Source: Saccharum officinarum
Lineage: Eukaryota; Streptophyta; Magnoliopsida; Poales; Poaceae
Assembly (NCBI GenBank): GCA_020631735.1
Contig: CM036159.1
Span: 20,561,511-20,625,510, forward strand
DNA length: 64,000 nt
Reading direction: 5' to 3'
A model generated the notes under the pieces. The model did not search any database. It saw only the letters and a program-made list of their open reading frames with translations, and was not told the DNA's origin. How positions within the stretch are numbered: the first letter of the stretch is position 1; each line of letters starts with the position of its first letter. Positions 49,418 to 60,079 of this stretch are shown here, one piece after another. A program made the position numbers and the translations under genes.

Positions 49418-50098
49418 ATGGCTGCAGCAGAGGCGACCTGCGACGGCAGTGACGCGCGCATCAGGCTGATGTGCAGCCACGGCGGCCGCTTCCTGCCCCG
49501 CGGCCCCGACGGGGCGCTGCGGTACGTCGGCGGCGAGACGCGTGTCCTCGTCGTGCCGCGTGCAGCGACCTTCCCCAACCTGACGGCACGGCTGTCGGAG
49601 ATGGCCGGCGGCGCAGAGGTGCGCGCGGTCAGGCACCGCCTCGCAGACGAGGGCGTCCAGGACGTGATCGTGTCGGTCACGTGCGACGAGGAGCTCGCAC
49701 ACATGCACGACGAGTACGACCGCCTGCGGGCTACGCGGCCGTCCGCGACGTTCCGTGTTTTCGTCACGACCACCACTCACGCTGGCTCCAGCGGCGGCGT
49801 TGTCTGCAGGCGGAGATCGGCGGCCGGACTTCCACCCCTGCCGCTGGAGATGCGGCGCGCGCAGAGCGAGCAAGCTCTCGCCCTGCGCGCACACCAGCAA
49901 CAGGCGAAACAGGCGATGCGACGCGTCCAGAGCACGCAGGAGTTCGCAGGGGCCATCCGCCTGCAGCCGTCTTTGACTCTTTTCACTACCGTTGCAACCA
50001 GCAGTGCTGCAGCTCCTACCAGCGCCGCAACGTGTGCGCGCCTGCGCCGACGGCAGCACAGCCGGTGTGCGCACTGCCCTACATGTCCAAGAAAGTAG
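49418..50098 (+). CDS. PB1-domain protein
   Basis: The ATG at 49418 opens a 226-aa frame. Residues about 14-115 form a plant PB1 (Phox/Bem1) domain: IRLMCSHGGRFLPRG with the basic-strand start, RYVGGETRVLVVPR, an Asn-Leu helix (FPNLTARLSEM), and DVIVSVTCDEELAHMHDEYDRL with the acidic OPCA-like part. PB1 domains make head-to-tail contacts with other PB1 proteins; the partner is unknown. Residues 150-200 are Gln/Arg-rich helix. The last 50 residues are low-complexity Ser/Ala/Arg. Another frame from about 49970 to 50148 reads more like a natural end (YRCNQQCCSSYQRRNV...), so a frameshift near 49970 is possible. No introns are needed. Codon use is very GC-rich, as in many grass genes. Confidence 0.8.
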   Translation: MAAAEATCDGSDARIRLMCSHGGRFLPRGPDGALRYVGGETRVLVVPRAATFPNLTARLSEMAGGAEVRAVRHRLADEGVQDVIVSVTCDEELAHMHDEYDRLRATRPSATFRVFVTTTTHAGSSGGVVCRRRSAAGLPPLPLEMRRAQSEQALALRAHQQQAKQAMRRVQSTQEFAGAIRLQPSLTLFTTVATSSAAAPTSAATCARLRRRQHSRCAHCPTCPRK

Positions 50099-50799
50099 CT
50101 CCTCCTTATGCCAGCGGCGAAGGCAACAGAGCGAGTCTTTGCTATTAGGGTTTAGATTACGGTGACAATAATGTCATCATCATTTGCTAGGAGTAGACTG
50201 TATAAGCTGTAAAAATTTCTGAAATGTAATGTCATCTATTTATCCATCCAAAGTTTACTTTGGACGATTTGTGGTTTATTTGTCAGCCGCAGCCAAAAAG
50301 AATGGTTCCCTATTTCGTTCAGGTACTCAGAAATCTGTAAATACAGATCAATTTGTCAAAGCCAGAGTGGAAGTATCCATTTATTATAGCCTTAATGACA
50401 TCCATAAAACAAACAATTGCATAATCAGAGATTCAGATGGGAAACAAGAACACAAGGGATAGCAGCATGACAGCATGTAACCAGTAAAGCTAAATCATAC
50501 TAGAATCCAACTGTGCACTGTCCAGAACAATGAAGTGGCAGCAAACACCATAAAATAAGTGTTGGGTAATACAGCCACTGTGTCATTTCATTCAACACTT
50601 GGGAAACTATGTTATTCAAATTCAATCCATAAAATTAGTGTTGGGTAATACAGCCACTGTGTTTAAATAACATAACACAGATGGCACTGGGTAAGGAAAA
50701 GAAAAGGCACTGGGTAAGGAAAATAAGTGTCATGGATTCTTGGAAAACAGAGTACAACTGTTACAGCAATGTCAGTACACGATCTGACCTATACTAAGG
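50099..50799. other. Intergenic between convergent genes
   Basis: It contains the 3' ends of the PB1 gene and of the minus-strand coiled-coil gene. A short direct repeat occurs at about 50555-50590 and 50635-50670 (AAAATAAGTGTTGGGTAATA type), and another copy of GGCACTGGGTAAGGAAAA occurs at about 50683 and 50708. Confidence 0.6.
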
Positions 50800-53700
50800 C
50801 TAATAGTTGTGCTCCTTCAGAGGCGACCTTCTATCTAGGACATGCCCTGATTTGTTCCTGATCAAAGGTGCAGAACTTCTACCATTAGTTTTTTCTGAGG
50901 TAAGCCTGTCATTGCATGGTTCCTCCTCATTAACTTTCTGCATGATCCTTCTCAAATTTGACATCATACTTTCACCTCCATAAATTACCTCCCCAATGGT
51001 ATTGGTTAATCCAGTCAGCTCATCGACCAACTGATTCCTCTCTTGTAGTACAACATTAGACATATCAGTTGCTCTAAACTTTAGCTCTCGCAGATGCTCA
51101 TCTAATGTTTCATTTCTTTCCTCCAATGATTTCAGCTTAGTTGTAACTTCTAGATGCTCCTTTGCCTTTTCTGACATTTCTGAAGCAGTTTGAGCTTTCA
51201 GCTGTTCAATAAGATTCTTCAAATTTCTTGACTGATGCTTCTCTTGCACTAAATTCACCTGCAGGGAGTCAAGTTCTCGTTCGCACTCTGCAATGAGCAT
51301 ATCCTTGAAAGCAGTATCATGCTCTTGGACGATGTTAAGTGAATTCAGAGTTTCTGCAAAACCATAAAGTTGATTCACCTCTAGCTGAACTTCTGCCACT
51401 TTTGCTGCTGCAGCCTCAAGAAGGTGCTTGATGTCAAGCTGAACAGATTCAGCAGTTTGTTGAATATCAGAAATAGCAATTTCTTTCTCTGCAATTAGTG
51501 TATACCAATCTGATTCCTCTTGATCAAACATTTTCATGAGCTCCTGCTCCCTGCATGAAAATTTCTGCTCAACGAATCTAAGCCTTTCTTCCAGCTCCAA
51601 AAGTTTTTTGTCAGAGACCTCAACAATTTCAGAGTACCTGTTCTTCACTTCGTGAATGGACTTCTCATACTCCATCTTGATAAGACTTCCCAAATCAAGT
51701 TTCTGGTCCATATTTTCTTCTTCAAGCACAGCGATGTGTTGCTGAAGTTTATCAATCATCATTCCTTTCTCGTTAATTATACCACATAGCTCCTCCTTTT
51801 CTTTTGTGTGACACTCCTCAGCCTCCATTTTGGCAATAATTGCAACATCCAAATCTCTCTTCAGCACACAATTTTCATCCATACACGTTTTGAGTTCAGT
51901 TTCCATATCTACCTTCACCTTCTCTAAATTCTCCAGTGCTTGCCTTTGCTGATGAAAATTGGTCTCGAACTGGGTCAGCTCACTGTTCCTCTCAGAAAGG
52001 GTATATTTTGCCTCATCGAGAGCACATATTAACTTCATCTTTTCTTGTCTAAGAAACTCCTCAGCTTCCACTTTGGCAACAAGAGCAGCATCCAGATCTC
52101 TCTTCAGGATACGGTTGTCATACATATAGCTCTCGACTTCAGTTTCCATATCAACTTTCAGTTTTTCCAAATGCTCAATGGCTTGCTTTTGATGATGGAG
52201 ATTGATTTCTAACTGGCTCAGCTCACTCTTCCTGTCAGCAAGGGCACAGTTTGCTTCATCGAGAGCACTTAATGCCTCCCTCAATTTCTCCTGTAGGGTG
52301 CTTTCCTTCTTTGAAGCTTCATCTTTTAGGCAGTGAGCATCTCTTGATGAGTTGTCCAGCATCTCTTTGTACGCATCAAGCTGCCTTTGCATCTTCTTTT
52401 GTTCTTGTTCCATATGTTCTAACTCCTCGATTCTTGCATGCAATTTTGCTATAACCTGAGACTGTTGTTTCTGTTCAGCTTGAGACTGGACAATAGTGCA
52501 AGATTGTTCTTCTAACTGTTTCTTGGCAGAAGCAATTTCCTTCTCAATTTCTTGACAATGATGCTGCATATTCAGTTGAGCAGTATCAACAAATGAGCAG
52601 GCCTCATGAAATTTTGCCTGTACAACAGTAAGAATTATCAGAGCTTCCCAGTTCTCCACTATTTGTAGCTCAAGGGACCCATAACTACCCAGCAACTCAT
52701 TCTGCAGTTGCCCGATAAGAATATCTTTGGATTCTAACTGTGATAAGCGTCCATCCAAGTCATTCACAAGCTTTGCCATCTGCAATCTCCATTCTTCTTC
52801 CTTATCTCGTAGCTTCTCAGTGCAACTTCTATGTGTCTGCTCCAAGGCTCGGAACTTCTCCCGCAGACTTTTCAATGACACAACAGCATCTGCACCACCA
52901 ATCTGTGCCTCCTGATACTCCTTGAGCCTTGACCGCAAATCCTCATTTTCTTGTTCAAGATGTGTCTTCCTGTATCCCATTTCCTTGAGTAATGTAGCCT
53001 TCTCAGCCAGTGAGCTTCTCAAAGATGCTATCTCCCCATCCGTGTTGGAGCTCAACGACTCGACCATTGATTTGGCCCCTTCATATTCAGAGACCACATT
53101 GCCATACATGTGGCGCAACTCAGACATCTCAGCTTCAACCCGCTTCCTGCGGCCTTCCTCATGGGCCAACGCCTGGCTGCACATATCCAGCCTCGACCGG
53201 AAATCCTCCGCAACCCTGGTCTTGGAATCCAAATCAGCCTCAAGTGTGCCAATCCGATCAACCAAAGTTGATCTATCTGAGCCCCACTCCTTCTTGGCAG
53301 CCCTGAAGTCATCTTGAACCTTCTTGAGTGCCTCCTCGAGGTGCCTGAACTGCTCAGCCTTCCACTTGAGCTTACCCTCGACGGCAGCCTTCTCCTCCTC
53401 CAGCTTCATCAGCATGTTGTCCCTCGTCACCACCTCCCTGGGCGCCAACGCCCTCTTCTCAGCCTCGCCGCACCTCCTGTCCTTGTCTGACAGGAGCCCC
53501 CTGAGCCGCGCGACCTCGTCATCGCGCGCACGCAGGGCGGCCTCGTGCTCCACGCGCTTCCCCTCGGCGTCCTCGAGCGCCGCGAGGAGGCCTCTCTTGT
53601 CGCCCTCGAGGCCCTCGATCTTCTCCCGGAGCGTGCCCTTGAGCGCCTCGTGCGCCGCGCAGAGGTGCCTCAGCGCCTGCTCCTTCTCGGCCAGCCTGGA

Positions 53701-53925
53701 CTCCAGCACCCCGCACCGATCCCCGGCGGCGGCGGCCTCCTCGGCCCTGGCCGCGGCCTCCGCCGCATTCCGCTCCGCCTCCGCCCGGGCATCCCGCAGC
53801 CGCGCGGCCTGGTCCGCGCCCGCGCGCTTGAGGCCGTCGGCGAGGTCGGACTTGGCGCGGAGCTGGGCGGTGAGCGCCTCCACCTCGGCCCGCAGGTCGT
53901 CCAGCTCCTTGCTCATCTCCTCCAT
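50800..53925 (-). CDS. Long coiled-coil protein, At4g38062-like
   Basis: One uninterrupted frame of 1041 aa, almost all heptad-rich coiled coil, begins MEEMSKELDDLRAEVEALTA and ends RRSPLKEHNY. It has no membrane segment or signal peptide. The overall length, the early KLEEEKAAVEGKLKWKAEQF block and the terminal RSP...NY match the uncharacterised plant family of Arabidopsis At4g38062 (family judged from memory). Residues about 560-740 contain two related segments (SALDEANCALADRKSEL, then CALDEAKYTLSERNSEL), an internal duplication of about 80 residues. The biochemical role is unknown; such proteins usually act as scaffolds or tethers. A candidate 5' UTR intron spans about 54014-53931 (GTGCCC...GGCAG). 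The CDS has no frameshift, unlike the HIPL gene in the same contig. Confidence 0.9.
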   Translation of the reverse strand: MEEMSKELDDLRAEVEALTAQLRAKSDLADGLKRAGADQAARLRDARAEAERNAAEAAARAEEAAAAGDRCGVLESRLAEKEQALRHLCAAHEALKGTLREKIEGLEGDKRGLLAALEDAEGKRVEHEAALRARDDEVARLRGLLSDKDRRCGEAEKRALAPREVVTRDNMLMKLEEEKAAVEGKLKWKAEQFRHLEEALKKVQDDFRAAKKEWGSDRSTLVDRIGTLEADLDSKTRVAEDFRSRLDMCSQALAHEEGRRKRVEAEMSELRHMYGNVVSEYEGAKSMVESLSSNTDGEIASLRSSLAEKATLLKEMGYRKTHLEQENEDLRSRLKEYQEAQIGGADAVVSLKSLREKFRALEQTHRSCTEKLRDKEEEWRLQMAKLVNDLDGRLSQLESKDILIGQLQNELLGSYGSLELQIVENWEALIILTVVQAKFHEACSFVDTAQLNMQHHCQEIEKEIASAKKQLEEQSCTIVQSQAEQKQQSQVIAKLHARIEELEHMEQEQKKMQRQLDAYKEMLDNSSRDAHCLKDEASKKESTLQEKLREALSALDEANCALADRKSELSQLEINLHHQKQAIEHLEKLKVDMETEVESYMYDNRILKRDLDAALVAKVEAEEFLRQEKMKLICALDEAKYTLSERNSELTQFETNFHQQRQALENLEKVKVDMETELKTCMDENCVLKRDLDVAIIAKMEAEECHTKEKEELCGIINEKGMMIDKLQQHIAVLEEENMDQKLDLGSLIKMEYEKSIHEVKNRYSEIVEVSDKKLLELEERLRFVEQKFSCREQELMKMFDQEESDWYTLIAEKEIAISDIQQTAESVQLDIKHLLEAAAAKVAEVQLEVNQLYGFAETLNSLNIVQEHDTAFKDMLIAECERELDSLQVNLVQEKHQSRNLKNLIEQLKAQTASEMSEKAKEHLEVTTKLKSLEERNETLDEHLRELKFRATDMSNVVLQERNQLVDELTGLTNTIGEVIYGGESMMSNLRRIMQKVNEEEPCNDRLTSEKTNGRSSAPLIRNKSGHVLDRRSPLKEHNY

Positions 53926-54480
53926 TTCCGCTGCCGGAAAAAATCAGAGGAAAACGTCAACACAAGACCCAAGCAAATTAACCAGATCGTGCTGCAGAGG
54001 CGTGCGGCGGGCACCTTTCTGAGAGGAGCAGGTCGGGAAGAATGAACGGGACATGGAGGGGTCAGGAGGCTAGGGGCTCGGCATTGACGGAGCGAGCAAT
54101 TGCGGCGCCGATCCAAGGGTCGGTTCTGGGGTGGCGCAGTAGGGAATGGGGATGGCGAAACCCTACCGTGGAGTGGGGGGAACGAGAAGGATTTGAAATT
54201 TCGGCGGATTTGAAATTTCGGGGGATTTACCTGGGATGGGGAGTGAGGACGGAGGAGGTGGTGCGGCGCGGCCGCAGGAGGCGGAGGTGGATCGGATCTA
54301 GGCGGCGGGCTCCGTTCCGTTTTCACCGGCCCTCGATGTTTGCAGGATTTGAAATTGGCTGCGCGGCGCCGCGGTGTCTGGACTCTGCAATCTGCCATTC
54401 TGGCTGGTGGGAGCACGAACGCAATTTGGGCCTATCTCAGCCTCTATACCTGAGTAAAACTGGCCCAGTTAAGCTAGCTC
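53926..54480 (-). promoter_or_regulatory. 5' UTR and upstream region of the coiled-coil gene
   Basis: It contains a candidate leader intron and a GC-rich upstream segment. Parts of 54100-54370 have diverged relatives inside the thioesterase intron and in both inverted arms (AGTAGGGAATGGGGATGG near 54137 against AGTGGGGAATGGAGATGG near 56604; CTCCGTTCCGTTTTCACCGG near 54310, 57647 and, inverted, 29702). Confidence 0.5.
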
Positions 54481-55114
54481 CCTCTACCCACGAAGCCACC
54501 TACTCTCTCCCTCTCTTTATATCTATCATCGTTGGTGTATTCGATTTATATAGAATACGTGCAACATTTATATCTTCAAATAAATTTATTAAAAAACTAG
54601 ATTTAAAGATCTTTCCAATAATACTAATTATATACTATAAATATTAATACTTTTTAATACATATTTAGTCAAAGTTGTTTCTCGGGAAACGTAAATAACA
54701 GATATTTAGCGAGGGCGGGAGTAGGCCTTTTGCTAAAAAAAACTAGGCCTAAAGGGATTTGCAGGCTTCAGTGAGCCCTACCGTCTAATTGATGTCGCGG
54801 GCTGGCTTGTACAAAGGCCCCGACCCATGGGCTCAAAGGTTTGGCTAGTCACTGTCGATCAGGAGCCCACATGATCAGGACCCGGGGTTGGTGCAGGCTG
54901 CGGCCTCCGGAGACCAAAGCTACTGAGGAAAAGAGCAATTGAAAACAACTCACCTGCCGATCCCAATCGCCTGATCGTCGTCGGTCAGACAGATACCGAA
55001 CAGAGACCGAGGGTGCAAAGGGGCCAAGCCTTCCACCTTCCAGTTCCACGCACGCACTTTCCCCAGCTGCGCCCGCCCCAACTACCTCGCGCGCGGCAGC
55101 CGGCAGGTCTTGCC
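54481..55114. other. Divergent intergenic region before the thioesterase gene
   Basis: The AT-rich left half (54500-54760) has no gene. The GC-rich right half (54950-55114) is the probable promoter and 5' UTR of the thioesterase gene. No clear TATA box was chosen. Confidence 0.5.
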
Positions 55115-58100
55115 ATGGACGACGCCACGGTCGCATCGCGGCAGCGCCAGCAGCAGCCGGCCTCGCCGGCGACGACGAAGGATTCCAGGGGCAGGGCCAT
55201 GATGGCGGAGCTGGACGCGCCGCTGCACGCCCTCGGCTTCGAGATGGAGGAGCTCTCCCCGTCGCGGCTCACCGGTCGCCTCCCCGTCACTCGCACCTGC
55301 TGCCAGGTCTCAACTCCTGCTACCTCCTCGCGGCGAGCGAGCTTAACAAGCTGACATCGCCACGCCAACCTCGCTGATATAATATGGTCCAGCCGTTCAA
55401 GGTGCTGCACGGCGGCGTGTCGGCGCTGGTGGCGGAGGCGCTGGCAAGCATGGGCGCGCACATGGCGTCGGGGTACAGCCGCGTCGCCGGCGTGCAGCTC
55501 AGCATCAACCACTTCCGCAGCGCCGCCCTCGGCGACACCGTCCTCGCGCAGGCCGTCCCCGTCCATGTCGGACGCTCCACCCAGGTCCGCCGCCCTTGGT
55601 TTTCCCTTCCATCATCCATGATTGCATCATTTCCCCTTTACGACCATCGCTAGCCATCTCGACCACGCCTCCAAACAGCTCAGTGCTCCCCGCACGATCG
55701 GTGAACTAGCTGGTCAACGACCCCCCAGGCCCCAGCCCCAAGTGGGTTTGGAGCGTTGAGGCCCGTTAGCTTTTACTAGCATTTAGCATATAAAACCCAG
55801 AACTAATTAACTTTTAGTTTAGTCATGGGATCAAACACCCTCTACTTCTATCTCTGTTAATTTCGATTGCGTGGCCGTGCTCATCACCGCACGGACCGTG
55901 TGGATTCCGTTAAATTTAATTTGATAATAAACTATATATTCATTAGAGATTTCACTTTCTGTTTTCTGATTTTGAGATAGGAGATTTCTTTACTTTAGCA
56001 CTCCCTATATTTTATTAAAAAATATATAAGATGCCGTTTGACTTATTTAATTAAAACACTGTAAAACAGAATCACCTATATATTATATCGTTCACGACTA
56101 TAAAACCTATTGCATATGAAAGGGATTTCAAATATGAATCTAGTTGTGCTAAAGTCATATCCCACAATGAAAAACCCTGTGAAATACTTTAATTTTTAAT
56201 CTCAAAAAATACATTACACCTTGTAAATAAAAAAAAAGAGATGGAGACTTTGGTGGTTTGCTGTCCACATGCAACACTTGTGATGGCGATGCTTAATGTT
56301 TTTCGGTGATTTACCTCCTGATGAAAAGAACAAACATCAACATACACTTTCTTAAGAAAAATATATAGCTATGCTCCTCTTCAATTGACTAAATCTTTTT
56401 TATTTCTAACTAGCAGCATAATACATATGTCGTCAGGTCTAGGTAGAGCATCAGTTACCAATAATAGAGCTTGGTGGGAAGCAAAGCGAGGCACTAGTTT
56501 GGTTACTTGAGCCAGATAGTAATCTAGGCCACTGATTTTGAGTGTCTGGTAGCCAGAATTTGTCAGGGCAGCAATCAAACATGGCCTAAGTCTTTGGGCT
56601 AGCGTAGTGGGGAATGGAGATGGCAAAACCCTAAGGGCTTATTTGGCTATATATCAAGGGGCGAATGTCATGTGAGAACTGAACCAGAGTGTGATTGGTG
56701 GTGCTCAACCCTCTTTCATTCGTTCCCAGGAATCCACTCAAACAGAAAATAAAAAGGAACTTCAGAACTTGTAAACAAAACATCGAAGCTCAAACCATAT
56801 CCAATCCTTCAGATTGGACACGAAAAGGCTTGATGAATAATGGTGTCAAGCAGAACCTATCAATTGAAGCACGGACACACAACAAACACCCTGTTCGCTT
56901 ATGCTGAAACTTGGCTCATGTTTGATGTGAGAGAAAAACATTGTTCGTTGGCTGAAAAGTGGTTCAAGCGAACAGGGTGAAAATCTCGAACTTGACTAGC
57001 CAAATCCGCTCAAATTAGAGAGGAAGAAGGATGATGACTCGATGAGAGAGAGAAAGAGAAAGAGAAAGAGAGAGAGAAAACATAAGAGAGTGAAGAGCCA
57101 GCAACGAGTCCTCAGAGCATTCATTCCCTGCTTTGAGTAACGGTGTTAATTTCTCACTTGAATCTGACATGTTCTAGGCAGAGCTTTGGTCTTAGGCCTT
57201 GTTTAGTTGCTTCAAAGTTTCAAAAATTTTACAAGATTCTCCGTCACATCGAATCTTTGGACGCATGCATGGAGCATTAAATATAGGTAAAAAAATAACT
57301 AATTACACAGTTTGGTTGTAAATCACGAGACGAATCTTTCGAACCTAATTAGCCTATGATTGAACACTAATTGTCAAATACAAACGAAAGAGTTACTATA
57401 CTTCTAAAAATTTTACGACAGGCAACTAAACACAGCCTTAGCCAAATGTTATGCTCATTCTCGCCCCATCCCAACTAACCATGGAGTGGAACAGAAAGGG
57501 TTTGAAATTTGGAGGGAATACCTTTTTGAAAAAAAAAAAAAAAAGGGAAGGAGGGCTGGAAGCCTGGAACCGGGAGGTGTCGCGGGCTTGCCGCGTCAAC
57601 GCTTCTGCGGGAGGCGGATTGGACCTGGGCTGGGCAGCCGCCGGCCGGCTCCGTTCCGTTTTCACCGGCTGTCCGCGTCTCTAGACACTAGAGTAGCAGT
57701 AGCAAGGATTTGAAATCTTCCGTCCTTCCAACAGCAATGCGATGCAACTGACTGAACGTGCACACGGTGAGCAGAAAATGGTACGGATATTTTCCGACCG
57801 TATTCGAGACCGAATCCGTTTAGAATGGTATAGATCTGTCCGTATCCGAGTCCGGATATTCAACATCCGATACCATATCTGTATCCGAATAACCAACTCG
57901 CATATTTATGATGTCGATATCCAAATGTATCCTATCCAGCATGGTTCATACTATCCGTATTCGAATTCGAATCCAGGCAAAAATACGAAAACAAATGTGA
58001 TATCAACGATATCCGTCCATATCCGATCTGTTTTCATCCTGGTAAGCAGGACAGGGCAGTAGCGGTAGCTGATCTGTCCGTGCATCACGGGACGCAGCAC

Positions 58101-59854
58101 CAACCGATCCGAACCGGGGCTCCGAGAACATGCGTGGTCCACCACGGCGGCGCACTGTTGGGCCACCGGCAGGTCGCTGTCTCAGCCGCGGACCGCGGTC
58201 CCAGCCATTCAATTCGGTGTAGCAATGCGCCAGAGCGTTGGTGACCTGAGTACCTGACCATGTTTGGAGTGAAACACTACTAGTATTTTGGATCATCTAA
58301 AAAATGGAAAAGATCTACTGGCACTATCTGAATGCACCATGAAAGCCCGTGTTTAGTTCCCGATTCAGGCGTCCTGAGTTGGAACAGTGACCATTAAATG
58401 CGCACGTAGCATTTCGTTTGTATTTGTAAAAATTGTCCAAAATTTGACTAATTAGGCTCAAAATGTTCGTCTCGCAAAGTACAAAAAATTATGTAATTAA
58501 TTTTAATTTCATCTACATTTATTACTCCATGCATGTGCGGTATTTTGATGTGATGGAAAATTTCTTTTTGCATAGTGAAATTTGGGTAAAATTTAGAAAC
58601 TAAAAAGGCCTTGTTTAGTCAATTTAATTACTATCAAAAAGGAATTCCATCACATAAATAGCAACATTTAGTACTCCCATAGCATGAAATCCCAATTGCA
58701 CTATTTTGATGTGATGGGTAATTATTTTGTTCTAATTAAGTCAATATTTAAACATTTTTTGTGAATGCTACGTTTCCGACAGGAACATGTAGCGCGCAAA
58801 CTAGACGAAGCTCGGAAGACGAAAGAGCGAACGGACACGTAACGACCTAGAGACCGGACTAGAAGAGAGGAGCCCACACGGCTGCCGGCAGCGGTCTGCG
58901 TGCGGAGCCCACCAATCCGATCTGATCGTCGGTCAGTCTCGGCCGGTCAGCCAGGCCCATCCACACCAACAAGTCCCTTCACCCAGTCCTAGCCGCACAA
59001 CCCAACTACCCGCGGCAGGTGACCATGGACGACGCCACGGCCACGCCATGGCGGCAGCCGGCTGGTTCGGCGCTATTTGCCACAAACCACTTCAACTGCA
59101 AGCACGGATCGCGTGGTCCGTTCGATTTTACTTTCAGTAGTGCTGTTATCTGAAACGAGATTGGTATTCCGTGCGCTTGTTTCTTTCGTTATTACTGAGT
59201 TTCACTGTCCTGGGCTCCTGGCTTGGGCGTGTTTGGCTTATCCGTTATTATGGGTACAAGGACAAGATGGGAAATGGGATATGCATTACATTTTTTTGGT
59301 TATTTCTACAGACAGTTCATGCCATAATTTCTGAAATGCAGCTATCCACTTTGAGACATGAGAATGGACGGAGAGTACTGAGCGTGGGTGGATGGGATGG
59401 AGCCATCCTATTCTTGAAAATAGTTGGGTTGTGCGTGAACGAACAGTAGATAAAATCATCCCATCTTTAAAAAACTGAAACGAGACCATCCGAACCTACT
59501 ATTCCCAAACCAAACGTTACCGAAAAGCAAAACTCTATGATGTGCTTGTTTTGCACGTCTTACATTTATTTTGTCCATGTTTTCTTTTGTGAGAGTTCTG
59601 CTGTTAAATATATTCATACTATGATCTGCTGCTACAAGTCTACAGCTCGTTCCTTTTTTTCTCTGTAACTCTATCTGAAAAAAAAAACGATTGGAAAGGT
59701 TTGGGAGGTAAAGCTCTGGAAGATGGATCCATCCACAGGAGAGAAGGGGCCTCAGATCGCCGAATCCAGAGTCACGCTGCTGTCTAACCTGCCGTTGCCG
59801 GAGGAGCACAAGAGGGCAGGAGATGCTCTAAAGAAATATGCATCAAAACTGTAG
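55115..59854 (+). CDS. DHNAT: 1,4-dihydroxy-2-naphthoyl-CoA thioesterase, peroxisomal
   Basis: Three exons join in frame to 179 aa: 55115-55306, 55393-55584 and 59699-59854, with GT-AG introns of 86 bp and about 4.1 kb. The enzyme hydrolyses DHNA-CoA in phylloquinone (vitamin K1) synthesis. Exon 1 encodes [19 protein letters not shown] and [11 protein letters not shown]. Exon 2 has the hotdog-fold core [19 protein letters not shown], with the conserved HGG and the acidic residue of AEA, and [14 protein letters not shown]. Exon 3 has VWEVKLWK and [10 protein letters not shown]. The last residues YASKL end in SKL, a type 1 peroxisome signal, as expected for the plant enzyme. The long second intron contains MITEs and an exon-1-like fragment at 59025. 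Exon 3 lies in the right inverted arm, with a duplicate at 28145-27990. Confidence 0.9.
56887..56979. mobile_element. Short MITE in the thioesterase intron
   Basis: 93 bp with inverted ends CACCCTGTTCGCTT and AAGCGAACAGGGTG. It shares GAGAGAAAAACA and GTTCG motifs with the element at 39735-39849. A target duplication was not clear. Confidence 0.7.
57195..57437. mobile_element. Tourist-like MITE (right arm)
   Basis: It starts GGCCTTGTTTAGTTGC and ends GGCAACTAAACACAGCC, with TTA at 57192-57194 and 57438-57440. It is the mirror of 29923-30162. It lies in intron 2 of the thioesterase gene. Confidence 0.8.
57775..58041. mobile_element. hAT-type MITE, degraded, right arm only
   Basis: It resembles the 21587-21862 element in inverse orientation (GGTACGGATATTTTCCGACCG, CCGTATCCGAGTCCGGATATT) but has lost part of its left terminus. 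It is flanked by GTGAGCAG (57767-57774) and GTAAGCAG (58042-58049). The mirror position in the left arm, at about 29602, is an empty site with one copy of the 8-mer (CTGCTCAC). Confidence 0.85.
58344..58612. mobile_element. Second Tourist-like MITE (right arm), uncertain limits
   Basis: It begins about CCCGTGTTTAGTTCCCG and ends about GAAACTAAAAAGGCC, with an interior like the other Tourist-type copies (TCGTCTCGCAAAGTA, GACTAATTAGGCTC). In the left arm only one end remains (about 29040-29290). Confidence 0.5.
59025..59150 (+). pseudogene. Exon-1-like thioesterase fragment inside intron 2
   Basis: The ATG at 59025 begins [14 protein letters not shown], close to the true start at 55115 ([14 protein letters not shown]), and about 40 bp upstream is also similar. 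The reading frame then loses all family similarity and stops at about 59150. It is a truncated duplicate of the gene start. Confidence 0.6.
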
Positions 59855-60079
59855 AAAAGAACCTTCAAACTGATGAAACCCTTGCATCTTGCAGGTTTCA
59901 CGGATCTGATGGATGTTTTAAAAGCATTGCCTATAATAATATTTCTTATTTACCACCAATTTCTTGTTCTGTACGTAAGTCTGTACCATGTGTCCGTTGA
60001 GCCTTCATCAACACTACACAACAAACAGAAGACCTTTCCTGTTGAACATACATACTGTATGACTTGATGTCATCGGTTG

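Noticed and set aside
53324..54045. Plus-strand Ser/Ala/Arg-rich ORFs
   Set aside because: Antisense shadow of the coiled-coil gene start.
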